DNA of 64,000 nt from Terrimicrobium sacchariphilum (GCF_001613545.1 NZ_BDCO01000002.1:2542001-2606000); one strand, 5' to 3'. Shown: positions 16,578-26,346, counted from the stretch's first letter. Translations and numbers: made by a program. The notes: generated by a model not told the origin, from the letters alone.

Positions 16578-19500
16578 TGGTTGGACTCCTTCGAGGGCTC
16601 GGGCTGGGGAGCGTTCATATAATCTCGGGACAGGCGTTCAAAGTAATCTGCGACGGCATCACGGTATGCCTCGGGAGCCTTGGCCGGGTCTTGAGCCTCA
16701 AGCTTGTGTTGGCGCTGGACCTGCTGAAGTTGGGCGCGCAGCAATGTGACAATCTCGTCTAGGGAGCCGTCGATTTTATCGAATGCGGCAACCACTTGGG
16801 CAAATGGACCAACATAGGTGTGCGGGTCTTCCCAGAAGAGCTTATGGACTTCCTTCACCGTGGGATCGAGTGGCAGGATCAGTTCGGCCTCAATCATTTC
16901 TTCACGGAGGTCTTCGATAACTTCGCGTGCAAGTCGATCCTGGTTGGGAGTTGCTGGGCCGCCGTGACTCGAAAGGTTCAAACCATTGCCGCCTCCGGAC
17001 CCAATTCCCGAAGCTGAGGAGGCGCTGCCGTTTCCTTTTGTCGAGGCGATTGTATCCGATGTGGCAGACTGTTGATTGCCTGTTGCCGTCATTTCAGACG
17101 ATGAGCCGGAACCTGAGCCCTCTCCCTGACCCGGTTGGTTGCCCTGACCCGGTTGGTTGCCCTGACCCGGCTGGTTGCCCTGACCCGGCTGGTTACCTTG
17201 ACCCGGTTGGTTACCTTGACCCGGTTGGTTACCTTGACCCGCTTGGTTACCTTGACCCGGTTGGTTACCTTGACCCGGTTGGTTACCTTGACCCGGTTGG
17301 TTACCTTGACCCGGTTGGTTGCCTTGACTCGGTTGATTGCCCTGGACTTGCTCGGCGTTTCCGGGCTTCGTGCCTTTGGAGCGCCGCCTTTCACTGTCCG
17401 ATGCGGAATTATTGGCGTGTTGCGAAGATGCGAGGCGACGCATGTTGGCTGCACTTCGCTCGATGCGCTCGATGAGCTTTGCGATATCTTCGGATGAGGG
17501 GCGAGGCGTTCCAGGAGAACTGGAAAGCCGGTTGGCGGTATTGGCCAATTGCTCGCTCACTTTGTTGGCCTGAGCCTGGTCTCGAGGCTGATCGTAGAGC
17601 TTCTTCATTTCCTCGCGGAGTTTGCCGTCGTTCAATACGGCGGCTGCAGCGGCAAGGCGTTTCGCTGCTTCGGAAGATCCTGAGTCCTGCTGCCGTTGCG
17701 CTTCTTCAGCGAGTTTCTGGCGGGAGTGTTCAACTTGATCCGCGACTTTTTTTGCTGCGTCCTTGGCTGCATCATCGGAGCTCTTTTGCGGTGCATTCTT
17801 CGCTTCGGAACCCGCCTGATTCAGCTCCTTTAGCGCGTTCGCAATGACATCCTTGGCGGACTGCTCGCCTGCGCGAAACATTGCTTCTACGGCGAGTTTC
17901 AATTCATGTGCGGCATTTGCCGCGGGGCCGCGTGCCATCGGGACGTCTTCGGCATCGAGTTGTCGTAGGGTGGACTTTGTTTCGTCATGTGCCTTGGCGA
18001 GATGCTCCATGATCTCTGGTTCAAAAGGTGCGAGCGTCTGGTTGAGCGAAGCGGCAATGCGCTGGCTGACCTGGGCTTGCCGTTCGACAAATGATCCATC
18101 GAAGCGATTTGGATTGGACGGTTTGCCATCTGGCATCGGGGTGGGAGCCGGGGAGTTGCGACCCGGATCGGAGGCAGCATCTTTGGTTTGGTCGAGATCG
18201 GAGGACAGACGTTGCTGCTCCTTGGCGAGAAGCTCCAGTTCGCCAGCCTGAGTTTCATAACGCTGCTTGAGTTCTACCTCCTGCTGCTTTTGGAAGGGAT
18301 CGTTGACGTTCTTTTCCTTACCAAAGGTTTTGCCGTCGCGGGCTATGACTTTGACCAGAAACTTCTCGATCTCGGTGATATGGCTGAGCGCCTTTCCCTG
18401 AAGCTTCGCAGCGGGCCCATTTTGCGTTTCAGCGATTGTCGTTGAAGCCTGCTGCATCAGCGGATGCGTTTCGTTCAAGAGATCAACGATTTTAGCCGGC
18501 TTGCCCTCCGCGATGAACTTCTTGATGACTTCGCCGACCTTGGCGGCCAACTGGGCTTGCTCACCAGATACCCGCTGATTTTCCTTCGTCCAGACAGGGT
18601 TCGTGCGGGCGAGTTCCGCGTTGGCAAGGAAGAAGTTCTCCTTGAGCAATCTGAGTTGGGCCACCTTGATCGCGGTGATGAGCGGGAATATTGACTCGCC
18701 CGTACCTCCCGGCAGTTCCTTGACGTCATCCCGGAAAGGTTTCACTTGAACAAACTGCACGGGGGAGACCGTCGCAGGCAGTGTCGTTGGGGCGACGCGC
18801 TGCGCTTTGAGGTAGTACGACACCATGTCAAACGGTTCCACGGCGATCTGATCAAGGAAGAGGGATGTGAGTACCTTGGTGCGGCCAGGCTTCTCCAGAG
18901 CTTCAACCGACACGGGAACGCTGAGGCGCGGATCGCCATTGACGGAGATCTCCAGAGAAAGGTCCCTCAGTCCGCTGGTGGATTCTGCCGCGGCCTCCAG
19001 GGGCACCTCCTCAATCGGTGCAGCCTTGGTTTCCGATTTGGGCGACTTCCAAATGATTGACGCTTTTGGCACGGATGGTGTGGGAGCGGGGGCCGCTGAG
19101 GCGGTCTTGGGCTGCGCGAGGGTGGCCCACGGCTGAGTCCAGATGATCAGCGTGGCGAAATGCGCGATGATCAGCGCGATGACGAGAGCTGCCAGGCTCG
19201 CCAGAGCCCTACGTGGCGAACGACGAGGGACGTGTTTCAGGAAATTCGCCGTTTCCTCCCGTTGCGCCTTGGCGATGGGGTCGTTCACATTCTGCAAAGC
19301 GGTCACCGTCTCCAGACGGTTTTTTGCTGAGAGCGAGGCATCAAGCTGGCGGGCGGTTTTTATGAGCGAGCGGCGACGGAATACCCAAAGAGCGAGACAA
19401 ACGACGAAGAGACTGAGGAGAGAGGCGCTCCACCAGATGGGGAGACTCCCCCACCTTTCGACCTTGGAGAAGGCGGGATGGGAGACCCAGAGAAGGACGA

Positions 19501-19633
19501 GCAGGACGAACAATCCGGCAGCCGCGACGACCAGGGGCCTGCCGGTTCTCATCCAGCGATATTGCTGGTGCAAAAGCTTGCCGGTCGTTCCTTCCGGAGC
19601 CGAGGGAGAAGAGGAACTGTCGTGAGTAGGCAT
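16574..19633 (-). CDS. large coiled-coil membrane protein, DUF4175-like, with GNQPGQ repeats (1019 aa)
   Basis: Two N-terminal membrane helices (about residues 33-50 and 68-86) and a third (about 145-165) anchor a long charged, helix-forming region (about 330-760) rich in Ala, Glu, Gln and Lys, which is probably coiled coil. Residues about 765-836 are twelve tandem GNQPGQ hexapeptides, then a Gly/Ser-rich linker and a C-terminal helical part (LAREVIEDLREEMIEAELIL). Architecture and place between BatA-VWA and VWA/amidotransferase genes match the DUF4175-type proteins of MoxR operons. ATGA overlap links it to the next gene. The family call is by context and layout; precise homology was not tested. 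Confidence 0.75.
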   Translation of the reverse strand: MPTHDSSSSPSAPEGTTGKLLHQQYRWMRTGRPLVVAAAGLFVLLVLLWVSHPAFSKVERWGSLPIWWSASLLSLFVVCLALWVFRRRSLIKTARQLDASLSAKNRLETVTALQNVNDPIAKAQREETANFLKHVPRRSPRRALASLAALVIALIIAHFATLIIWTQPWATLAQPKTASAAPAPTPSVPKASIIWKSPKSETKAAPIEEVPLEAAAESTSGLRDLSLEISVNGDPRLSVPVSVEALEKPGRTKVLTSLFLDQIAVEPFDMVSYYLKAQRVAPTTLPATVSPVQFVQVKPFRDDVKELPGGTGESIFPLITAIKVAQLRLLKENFFLANAELARTNPVWTKENQRVSGEQAQLAAKVGEVIKKFIAEGKPAKIVDLLNETHPLMQQASTTIAETQNGPAAKLQGKALSHITEIEKFLVKVIARDGKTFGKEKNVNDPFQKQQEVELKQRYETQAGELELLAKEQQRLSSDLDQTKDAASDPGRNSPAPTPMPDGKPSNPNRFDGSFVERQAQVSQRIAASLNQTLAPFEPEIMEHLAKAHDETKSTLRQLDAEDVPMARGPAANAAHELKLAVEAMFRAGEQSAKDVIANALKELNQAGSEAKNAPQKSSDDAAKDAAKKVADQVEHSRQKLAEEAQRQQDSGSSEAAKRLAAAAAVLNDGKLREEMKKLYDQPRDQAQANKVSEQLANTANRLSSSPGTPRPSSEDIAKLIERIERSAANMRRLASSQHANNSASDSERRRSKGTKPGNAEQVQGNQPSQGNQPGQGNQPGQGNQPGQGNQPGQGNQAGQGNQPGQGNQPGQGNQPGQGNQPGQGNQPGQGNQPGQGEGSGSGSSSEMTATGNQQSATSDTIASTKGNGSASSASGIGSGGGNGLNLSSHGGPATPNQDRLAREVIEDLREEMIEAELILPLDPTVKEVHKLFWEDPHTYVGPFAQVVAAFDKIDGSLDEIVTLLRAQLQQVQRQHKLEAQDPAKAPEAYRDAVADYFERLSRDYMNAPQPEPSKESNQ
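17126..17341 (-). repeat. minisatellite: twelve 18-bp units encoding GNQPGQ
   Basis: Twelve in-frame copies of an 18-base unit (typical minus-strand unit GGTAACCAACCGGGTCAA) lie head to tail without spacers. The outermost copies differ most (one unit reads GNQPSQ, one GNQAGQ), and inner copies are nearly identical at DNA level, pointing to recent copy-number change by slippage or unequal recombination. All units are multiples of three, so the reading frame survives any change in number. Confidence 0.95.
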
Positions 19634-19637
19634 GAAG

Positions 19638-21602
19638 TCAGGCAGAGGTGCGATTTGCCAGGGCGACTTCCGCGAGCAGACCGAGTGCGCACGCTGCGAG
19701 GAGCCACCACCACAGGCGTTGCTGGGATTCGGCGACCTCGTCGCTCACCATAGGTCCGGCGGCAAGGGAGTGCTGCTCGGCTGGGACTCCGGGTCGTTGG
19801 GATTGGAGCCGGGTAAGCAGGTCGGCATCGGGCCATGGCGCGAGATCAGATTCGGTGACCGGGGTGTTGACTGCATACAATGCACGGCTCTTGCCATCGG
19901 AATACTCGTACAATCCCGGAGCCTGCGGCTGGACACCTCCGGAGACCTCTCGGGGTGGTTCCTGCGTGGATGAGTCAATCGTCTTCCACGTTCCTTTCTC
20001 CGAGGGCAATGGAATCATTTCGCCGATGCGCCAGTCTCGAGCAGAGGAATTGAGCGAGGCGAGCCAGCGAACAGCCTGATGAACGAAAGGGACAAAGGAA
20101 GGACGGACCATCCAGTCTGTCGCCTCGCGACTGGGTGGAAATCCACAGATGAGGAATCTTTGACCTCCGGAACTTACTGAGGCGATGGCGGCGGAGCCGT
20201 CCGGCCAGTTGGCCACAGGAGTGATACCATCCCCTGTGAGGTCGTAACCTTGGTAGAACTCCACATCCATGAGGGAGAAGAGTCCATCACTGCCAAAAGC
20301 GGAGAGCAGTGGACTTTCCGCGTCCCAGTCCCGTAACGTCCAGGGGTCGTTCTCCGGCGTTCTCTCCGCAAAATGGATGCCTCTCTGGGCGAGCCAGTCG
20401 CGTTGCTCCTGTGATCCATCGATAAAGATCCAGAGGGCACCGCCACCCTTGGCGAAGCGATCGAGATTCGCACGATAATGCTCGGAGAAGGGCTTTCCGC
20501 CCTGCGCGATAACCACTGATGCTTGAGGCCAATCGCTTTCTGGAAAGGCGACGGCCTCCATGGGATTGTCATTGAGCTTGTGCGTCGACCCCAATGCATG
20601 TGCGAGAAAGTCGGTCCCGGAGGGAGGAGGTTCATTAAGCACTTTTGATGAGGTGGGAGGTGTCACCACGATCCAGGCGATGTCGTCGGCAGGCAGGGCA
20701 TCTGGCGTCATCGTGACCTTCAAGCCTTCGATGGTCTGATTCGCCGGGAAGGGAACCTGAAGGCGAACTTTGTTTTCCGCGTTTTGCGCGAGTTTCACGT
20801 TCTGGGTTGCCAGCACGGTATCCCGAGATCGGACCTCGATATGCCTTTCGTCGCTGGCTGGGCTGTAAAGCCGGATCGAGAGTTCAATGGTCCCTCCCTT
20901 TGGGTTGGGGGTCCACCGTGTCGAGGTGATTGAGGCCTGTCGTTCCGGAGGGGGTTCTATTGCCCCGCACTGAATTTCGATGTCCGGAGGCAGCGATCGG
21001 TCAAAGGTAGCACCGAGCCAGCCGAGACGCTGCTCGTCGGCCATCCAGACGAGGATCTTTTTGTGTGCGGATTGAGCGGCGAGAGCTTCGGCAGCGAGTC
21101 GCATCGCAGCCGGGTACCGGGTGGTTTCAAACCCAGGCTTCATCTCCTGAAGTGTCGATCGGACAGTCGCAAGGTCGGCGGTCATAGGCACCAGCCAGCG
21201 CGGTGCCGGATTGATTATAAGCAGCCCGGCCTGGTCGCCGGGACCGAGTTGATCGAGCGAGGAGAGGGCCTGCTGGCGAAGCTTTTCCCAGCGCTGGCCA
21301 GTTTGCATGCTCATGGAGTTGTCGATGGCGACAAGCACCGCGGTCTGGTGCTCCGCCTGTTTGTTTTTCCAAAAGGGGCGCGCAAACGCTCCGGCAAGGA
21401 GCAGGATCACGAGCATGCGAAGCGCGAGCGTGAGCCATCGGCGAAGGCGGTGCTTGCGCGTATCCCGGAGCGCGGACTCCCCGAGGAACCGAAGCGATGG
21501 AAAGCGGATCTCTGTCTTGGGTCTGCTACGGAGAAAGTGCAAAGCGACCGGCAACCCCACCAGCAAGCCTCCGGCTAGAAATCCAGGCAGCAGCCAATTC
21601 AT
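19638..21602 (-). CDS. BatA-domain / von Willebrand A protein (654 aa)
   Basis: The N-terminus MNWLLPGFLAGGLLVGLPVA followed by LHFLRSR is a classical BatA (TIGR02226) start with one membrane helix, and a second helix lies at about 58-75. A VWA domain follows with MIDAS Asp94-x-Ser96-x-Ser98 (AIDNSMSMQ). A last hydrophobic helix near the C-terminus (LWWWLLAACALGLLAEVALA) would make a periplasmic loop. Its ATG overlaps the DUF58 stop (ATGA) and the DUF4175-like gene follows after four bases. It presumably works with the MoxR ATPase and DUF58 protein in assembly or metal loading of envelope proteins. Confidence 0.88.
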   Translation of the reverse strand: MNWLLPGFLAGGLLVGLPVALHFLRSRPKTEIRFPSLRFLGESALRDTRKHRLRRWLTLALRMLVILLLAGAFARPFWKNKQAEHQTAVLVAIDNSMSMQTGQRWEKLRQQALSSLDQLGPGDQAGLLIINPAPRWLVPMTADLATVRSTLQEMKPGFETTRYPAAMRLAAEALAAQSAHKKILVWMADEQRLGWLGATFDRSLPPDIEIQCGAIEPPPERQASITSTRWTPNPKGGTIELSIRLYSPASDERHIEVRSRDTVLATQNVKLAQNAENKVRLQVPFPANQTIEGLKVTMTPDALPADDIAWIVVTPPTSSKVLNEPPPSGTDFLAHALGSTHKLNDNPMEAVAFPESDWPQASVVIAQGGKPFSEHYRANLDRFAKGGGALWIFIDGSQEQRDWLAQRGIHFAERTPENDPWTLRDWDAESPLLSAFGSDGLFSLMDVEFYQGYDLTGDGITPVANWPDGSAAIASVSSGGQRFLICGFPPSREATDWMVRPSFVPFVHQAVRWLASLNSSARDWRIGEMIPLPSEKGTWKTIDSSTQEPPREVSGGVQPQAPGLYEYSDGKSRALYAVNTPVTESDLAPWPDADLLTRLQSQRPGVPAEQHSLAAGPMVSDEVAESQQRLWWWLLAACALGLLAEVALANRTSA

Positions 21603-22543
21603 AACCGGTTGTCCCTTTGTGCCAGATACCGGGCAAGCACACTTGTGGGTGGCTTGTCCGTGCGGAGGCGCGAAAGATCACCGCCCACGGAGCGAAAGAG
21701 CTGATCCAGCTCCGAGCAGAAGGTGTTAAAGCGGCGCAGGTAATTCTCGCGCACGGCGGCGGGATCGAGCTTTAGGCGTGTCCCGGACTCCGCATCGATA
21801 AACGTCCCGCCGTCTTCCATGTCGAAGTCGATTTCCTGCGGATCGAGCACGTGCAGTCCGATGACTTCGTGATGATCGTAGGCAAGTCTCCGGAGAGCGG
21901 AGTCCAGGAGCGGAAGGTCCTCGTAAAAATCGCTGGCGATAACCACGAGCGAGCGTGGCGGTATCAGTTCGGCCAGGCTTTCCATCGACGTTCCGAGGTC
22001 GGTTCCCTCGCGGGGATTGACAACGGTAAGCTTGCCGATAAATCGCCGCCAGTGCGCAGTCGACGACCTTGCAGGCAGATAGTCGACGAGTTCCTTCCCC
22101 GCCACTGCCAGGCCGAACGCATCACGTTGGCGCTGGGCGATGAGTCCGAGCCCCGCCAGGACGAGTCGGGCGTACTCCACCTTGGTCATCGTAGCGGCGG
22201 GAGAGCGAAAATCCATCGATGCACTCGCGTCGAGCACGACGAAGACTCTTAATTGAGTCTCCTCTTCGTACTGCTTGATGTGTAGACGATCAGTTCGACC
22301 ATAGAGACGCCAGTCCGCACGGCGGAGGTCGTCCCCGAGTTGATAATTGCGATATTCCGCAAATTCCACGGAGGACCCCTTTTGCGGACTGCGATGCTGG
22401 CCGCTCAGGAAACCCTCCACCATGTACCGGGCACGCAGCTCCAGGCTCGGTAAATCGGCGAGCAGTTGCATGTCCAAAGGCGGGAGGGCGGGCGGAGGCC
22501 CGGCATCCACTGGCCAGCGACGTCGCTGCATGGTGGCGCTCAT
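21599..22543 (-). CDS. DUF58 domain protein (314 aa)
   Basis: A soluble DUF58/VWA-like protein. It has SSVEFAEYRNYQLGDDLR, RADWRLYGRTDRLHIKQYEEE (the DUF58 core) and a MIDAS-like Asp105-x-Ser107-x-Ser109 (VVLDASASMD). No membrane helix is present. DUF58 proteins nearly always follow a moxR gene, and here the spacing is six bases. Family knowledge makes it the adaptor of the MoxR AAA+ ATPase. Its stop overlaps the start of the BatA gene. Confidence 0.93.
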   Translation of the reverse strand: MSATMQRRRWPVDAGPPPALPPLDMQLLADLPSLELRARYMVEGFLSGQHRSPQKGSSVEFAEYRNYQLGDDLRRADWRLYGRTDRLHIKQYEEETQLRVFVVLDASASMDFRSPAATMTKVEYARLVLAGLGLIAQRQRDAFGLAVAGKELVDYLPARSSTAHWRRFIGKLTVVNPREGTDLGTSMESLAELIPPRSLVVIASDFYEDLPLLDSALRRLAYDHHEVIGLHVLDPQEIDFDMEDGGTFIDAESGTRLKLDPAAVRENYLRRFNTFCSELDQLFRSVGGDLSRLRTDKPPTSVLARYLAQRDNRL

Positions 22544-22549
22544 CGGAGG

Positions 22550-23566
22550 CTATTTGATGGATTGCAGCAGGCGGTCGATGATCGTGTCCGCCGTCTCATT
22601 GTCGGCCTCTGCGCGGTAATTGGTGATGAGACGATGACGCAGGACGAGCTTTGCGCTGCGACGGATGTCTTCCTTAGCCACATTAAAACGACCCTCGAGT
22701 GCGGCAAATGCCTTGCCTGCGAGAGCGAGATACTGGGAGGCGCGAGGCCCGGCGCCCCACTGGAGGTAGCGCTTTACGAAGTCAGGCGCGGAGTTGTCGG
22801 AAGGGCGCGTGGCCTGGACGAGCGACACGGCGTACTCAGCCACCGACTGTACGACAGGGATGCGACGTACCGCATGCTGAAGCGCGATCATTTCATGGCC
22901 CGTCCATACAGTCTGGAGGGATGTATCGTTGGTACTGGTGGTCTCCATCAGGATGCGCACCTCGTCGGCTCGGGAGGGATAGTCGATACGAAGATTGAAC
23001 ATGAAGCGGTCGAGTTGGGCTTCGGGTAGGGGGTAGGTGCCTTCCTGCTCGATCGGGTTCTGGGTGGCGAGGACGAAAAAGGGTGTCGGCAGCGCATAGG
23101 TCTGGCCGGCTACTGTGACGTGGCGTTCCTGCATCGCTTCGAGCAATGCCGCCTGTGTCTTTGGCGGGGTACGGTTGATTTCATCCGCCAGGAGGAGACT
23201 GGCGAAGACGGGACCTGGGACGAAGCGGAAGGCGCGTTTTCCAGGTTCCGTTTCATCGATGATTTCGGTGCCGGTAATATCGCTTGGCATGAGATCCGGA
23301 GTGAACTGGATGCGCTGAAAGGGCAGATCGAGGATCTCGGCCAGGCTGCGAACGAGCAGTGTTTTTGCCAGTCCTGGCACGCCGATCATCAGGACATGCC
23401 CTTGCACGGCAAGAGCCACGAAGAGATCGCGGATTGTTTCCTCCTGGCCGATGATGCGCTTGCCGAGTTCTTCTGCGAGACGAGCATAACGGGCCGGTAC
23501 GGTCCGGAGGATATCCACATCGTTGTCCGTGGCATGCTGGGAGGGAGTGAGAGCTGACGTAGTCAT
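22550..23566 (-). CDS. MoxR family AAA+ ATPase (338 aa)
   Basis: A complete AAA_3 ATPase: Walker A GVPGLAKT (62-69), Walker B LLADEIN (124-130) with RTPPKTQAALLEAM after it, sensor I ATQNP (166-170), then the lid subdomain. MoxR ATPases act as chaperones that insert cofactors or mature VWA-containing partner proteins, and three VWA/DUF58 proteins follow in this operon. It is preceded by the caspase-like/transglutaminase gene with a 12-base gap. Confidence 0.95.
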   Translation of the reverse strand: MTTSALTPSQHATDNDVDILRTVPARYARLAEELGKRIIGQEETIRDLFVALAVQGHVLMIGVPGLAKTLLVRSLAEILDLPFQRIQFTPDLMPSDITGTEIIDETEPGKRAFRFVPGPVFASLLLADEINRTPPKTQAALLEAMQERHVTVAGQTYALPTPFFVLATQNPIEQEGTYPLPEAQLDRFMFNLRIDYPSRADEVRILMETTSTNDTSLQTVWTGHEMIALQHAVRRIPVVQSVAEYAVSLVQATRPSDNSAPDFVKRYLQWGAGPRASQYLALAGKAFAALEGRFNVAKEDIRRSAKLVLRHRLITNYRAEADNETADTIIDRLLQSIK

Positions 23567-23578
23567 ATTTAGAAAAAC

Positions 23579-26176
23579 CTAGCGAGCGGCGATGGATGTG
23601 GTCCATGTGCGAAGAGCCTTGCGCACCTCCGCGTATTCAGCCGGAGAAATGACAGGCTTCCTGATTTCGACCATTGCGGTGCGTTCGATCGTGTGAGCGT
23701 CGATTTGCTTCCACGTTACGGCAAGGTTTTGACCGCCGGCAGAGAGTATCAGCGGGGGGGGCAAGGATTGAGGAGCGCTGTCGGGGTAGGTCAACCTTAC
23801 GGTCTGCCGGGTTGTGAAGGGCTGGCCATCATTGATCTGGAGCGGTCGGTCTCGCTCGGGGGCGCTGAATCCTTGAAGCCATGGAAAGTCGGGCAGTGGA
23901 AGTTTTGAGTCGCTGGACGCAACCCGAGCCTCGACTTTCACGGTTTTCCCCAGTGCGCTGACATTGGAAATCTCTGCGCCGGTAGTATCACTGCCTGGCC
24001 ATAGAGTTGAGACGGAGGCACACACGACCTGACGTCTCTGGGCGGGAGTGAGTCCGTGGAACCTTTCTCGAAGAGTATATTCTGCTAGCCCCTTGCCGGT
24101 TCGTTGAAATGATCCGCTCCAGCCTCCCTCCGTGTTCTGTTCAAGCACCCAGGTGTCGGATAGCAGGCTTGTCTCGGGATTGCCGCCTACGACTTTGAAT
24201 TCTGCCTTATCCTTGCCGATGACAAATCCTTGGCGGCCTGCATCCCCGGGGGGTACATAGCCATATGGCGTGACGCTGTCGGTTGCATCCAGCCAAAGAT
24301 CCGGGTTTTTCCCTTCACCGGGTACGTAGCAGATGGCGTGGTTAAACTGCCAGCTCGGCAGACTTACATCCGTGGCGCTCCCGCGATTGAGTAGGACAAA
24401 ATTCGCTTCGATCCCTGAGGCGCTCAGGAGGGCGATGAGGAGGTTTGCCTTGTCCTTGCAGTCGCCGAAGCGATTGTTCAGCACCTGTGCCGGAGTGCGG
24501 GGACGGAAGCCTTGGATGCCGAGTTCGACTGCGACATAACGTAAGGCAGAGACGAACTCGAACAAACGCTGGATCTTTTCCTCCCGAGTCTCGGCTGTCG
24601 CTACGAGGCCCCTGGCTGTCTCGCGGACGGTATCGTCGACCGCGTCGGACCCGGCGGCAATACGCCGATACCACACTGCAAACTTTTCCCAGGACGGCAG
24701 CGAACTGACACCCAGCCAGGTTACCCATTCGCAGGCAGGTGGATCACCCGGCAGGGACTCGGCGGCCTTTTGGGGGCCGAGCGCCCATCGGAAAATCTTG
24801 CGCCCATGATCCACGGATTCCTCCGGGGTTACATCGGAATTTTTGAGTGCAACATGATAGATCTTGTTCTCGGGAACCTTGATCTCGATCTGGGTGGCGA
24901 GCGCGGGAATTTTTTGCTGAATCGGAAGAGTCTCGGTGACCTCTGGCAGCGCGGCATTCAGCATCTGGCGGACGCGGTAGCCTATTTCGACGATGCAGCC
25001 GGGTTCCACCTTTGGCAGGTAGACCATGGCCATGGCACCGCACACTCCCGAGGTACAATCTGTTGCCGCTGGCAGTTTCGCCGGGTTGAAGACAGTCGCT
25101 GAGCCATCGGGATGGATGACCCTCGCGATCTCGAGCTTGCTCGTGACGATCGGCGGTGACTGAGGGAGAAATGCATTGGCCCAATCTGCAATGGCGTCTT
25201 CACGCACGAGGTAGACCCGGTGAAATAACTTGCGATCCGTCGTGCGGTCTTCCTCGACGGTCAGGCCTACCATCTGGTCCATCATGATGGCTGAGTGCTC
25301 GTCTGGATTGGGAATCGCCTTCGCCTCGGCAATAAGCTTTTTGGTTTCCTCGGTCGCTGGCTGATCCTCCCACAGGGCATTTGGGTCAGTGATCTTGACC
25401 TCGATATCGGCGATGTCGGCTGCGGTGGGGGGGAAGTTTCCGGATGTCACTGCGAGTTCCGGTCTGGCGTCAAGATTCACTCCGAAAGGAGGCTCGAGGA
25501 TTGTGCCGGTTACCGGATCAGCGAGACGGGCGTGCTCGATTTGGGCAAGGCTGGCATTTTTGTACCCTTCTGACACGAGTTGGGAAGCCCGTGCGGCAAT
25601 CCACGGAAAAGACGCTTTTGGGTTTTCCGATAGAGCTTCGATCCACGCTGCGGGAAAACGGGGTTGTTCAGACTCTGCCTCCATTTTGGTGGCAGAGACC
25701 ACCGACCGCTGTGAGCTTTGCAGAATGGGTAAAAAGCTGCCGCTGTCGTTCGTTCCGATGAGGATGAACTGTCGCGCCGGAATTGCGTCCAGTGAAGACC
25801 TGAGATCGTTTGCCGTCAGCCGAGGACCGCGGATTTGAAAGGCGGGAATACCACCCTGAGAGCGTGCGGAATGACCATAGAGAACCAACCAGAACTCATC
25901 GTCAGCCACCTTGGCGTCTGCCAGCGCCTTCAGGATATCCTCGCGGCTGGCCTTGTCGCCAAGCTGGGTGATATTCTCCAAGGGAATGCCTCGTTCGACC
26001 AATAGTCGTTTTGTCTCCACTGAGAGGCGGTTGAATTCCTCCGAGTTTGCTGAGGAGCCGGACAATCCGGAAACCACCAGGGCGCGCGATGCTGCGGGGG
26101 ATGAAGACGGGAGGAAAGTGACGCAAAGCAAGCCGAGCCACGCCACACAGGCGCCGACGCTTTTGAGGGAAGTCAC
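23579..26176 (-). CDS. exported pseudo-caspase / DUF3857 / transglutaminase protein (865 aa)
   Basis: From the GTG at 26176 a signal peptide (SLKSVGACVAWLGLLCVTFL, cleavage near SPAASRA) is followed by a peptidase C13/C14-like domain (about 36-165): RALVVSG, LVLYGHSAR with His102, and FILIGTNDSGSFLPIL. Asn143 stands where the family nucleophile Cys is expected, so this domain is probably inactive. Residues about 320-480 resemble DUF3857. A transglutaminase core follows with Cys573 (RFGDCKDKANLL), His613 (FNHAICYV) and Asp630 (WLDATDS). The frame is open to a TTG at 26308, but that start would bury the signal peptide. It is the probable first gene of the MoxR operon. Role is unknown; an envelope peptidase or pseudo-enzyme scaffold is likely. 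Confidence 0.8.
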   Translation of the reverse strand: MTSLKSVGACVAWLGLLCVTFLPSSSPAASRALVVSGLSGSSANSEEFNRLSVETKRLLVERGIPLENITQLGDKASREDILKALADAKVADDEFWLVLYGHSARSQGGIPAFQIRGPRLTANDLRSSLDAIPARQFILIGTNDSGSFLPILQSSQRSVVSATKMEAESEQPRFPAAWIEALSENPKASFPWIAARASQLVSEGYKNASLAQIEHARLADPVTGTILEPPFGVNLDARPELAVTSGNFPPTAADIADIEVKITDPNALWEDQPATEETKKLIAEAKAIPNPDEHSAIMMDQMVGLTVEEDRTTDRKLFHRVYLVREDAIADWANAFLPQSPPIVTSKLEIARVIHPDGSATVFNPAKLPAATDCTSGVCGAMAMVYLPKVEPGCIVEIGYRVRQMLNAALPEVTETLPIQQKIPALATQIEIKVPENKIYHVALKNSDVTPEESVDHGRKIFRWALGPQKAAESLPGDPPACEWVTWLGVSSLPSWEKFAVWYRRIAAGSDAVDDTVRETARGLVATAETREEKIQRLFEFVSALRYVAVELGIQGFRPRTPAQVLNNRFGDCKDKANLLIALLSASGIEANFVLLNRGSATDVSLPSWQFNHAICYVPGEGKNPDLWLDATDSVTPYGYVPPGDAGRQGFVIGKDKAEFKVVGGNPETSLLSDTWVLEQNTEGGWSGSFQRTGKGLAEYTLRERFHGLTPAQRRQVVCASVSTLWPGSDTTGAEISNVSALGKTVKVEARVASSDSKLPLPDFPWLQGFSAPERDRPLQINDGQPFTTRQTVRLTYPDSAPQSLPPPLILSAGGQNLAVTWKQIDAHTIERTAMVEIRKPVISPAEYAEVRKALRTWTTSIAAR

Positions 26177-26346
26177 AAAGGGCGTATCTAGGGGAAACAC
26201 TGCTATAAACCAAGCGATAATCCCCGGAATCTTGCCGCTGGCACCCGGTACTATGGAAACGGCTCTTTGAGCCGAGGGAATAGGCGTTTTTTCGAACTTC
26301 GGTGACAATGCCGCCTTGCTGCAAAGGTCTTTGTTTTGCGGGATGT

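Noticed and set aside
17126..17341. Tandem repeat as a CRISPR array
   Set aside because: Units are 18 bases, contiguous with no spacers, and lie in frame inside a protein gene.
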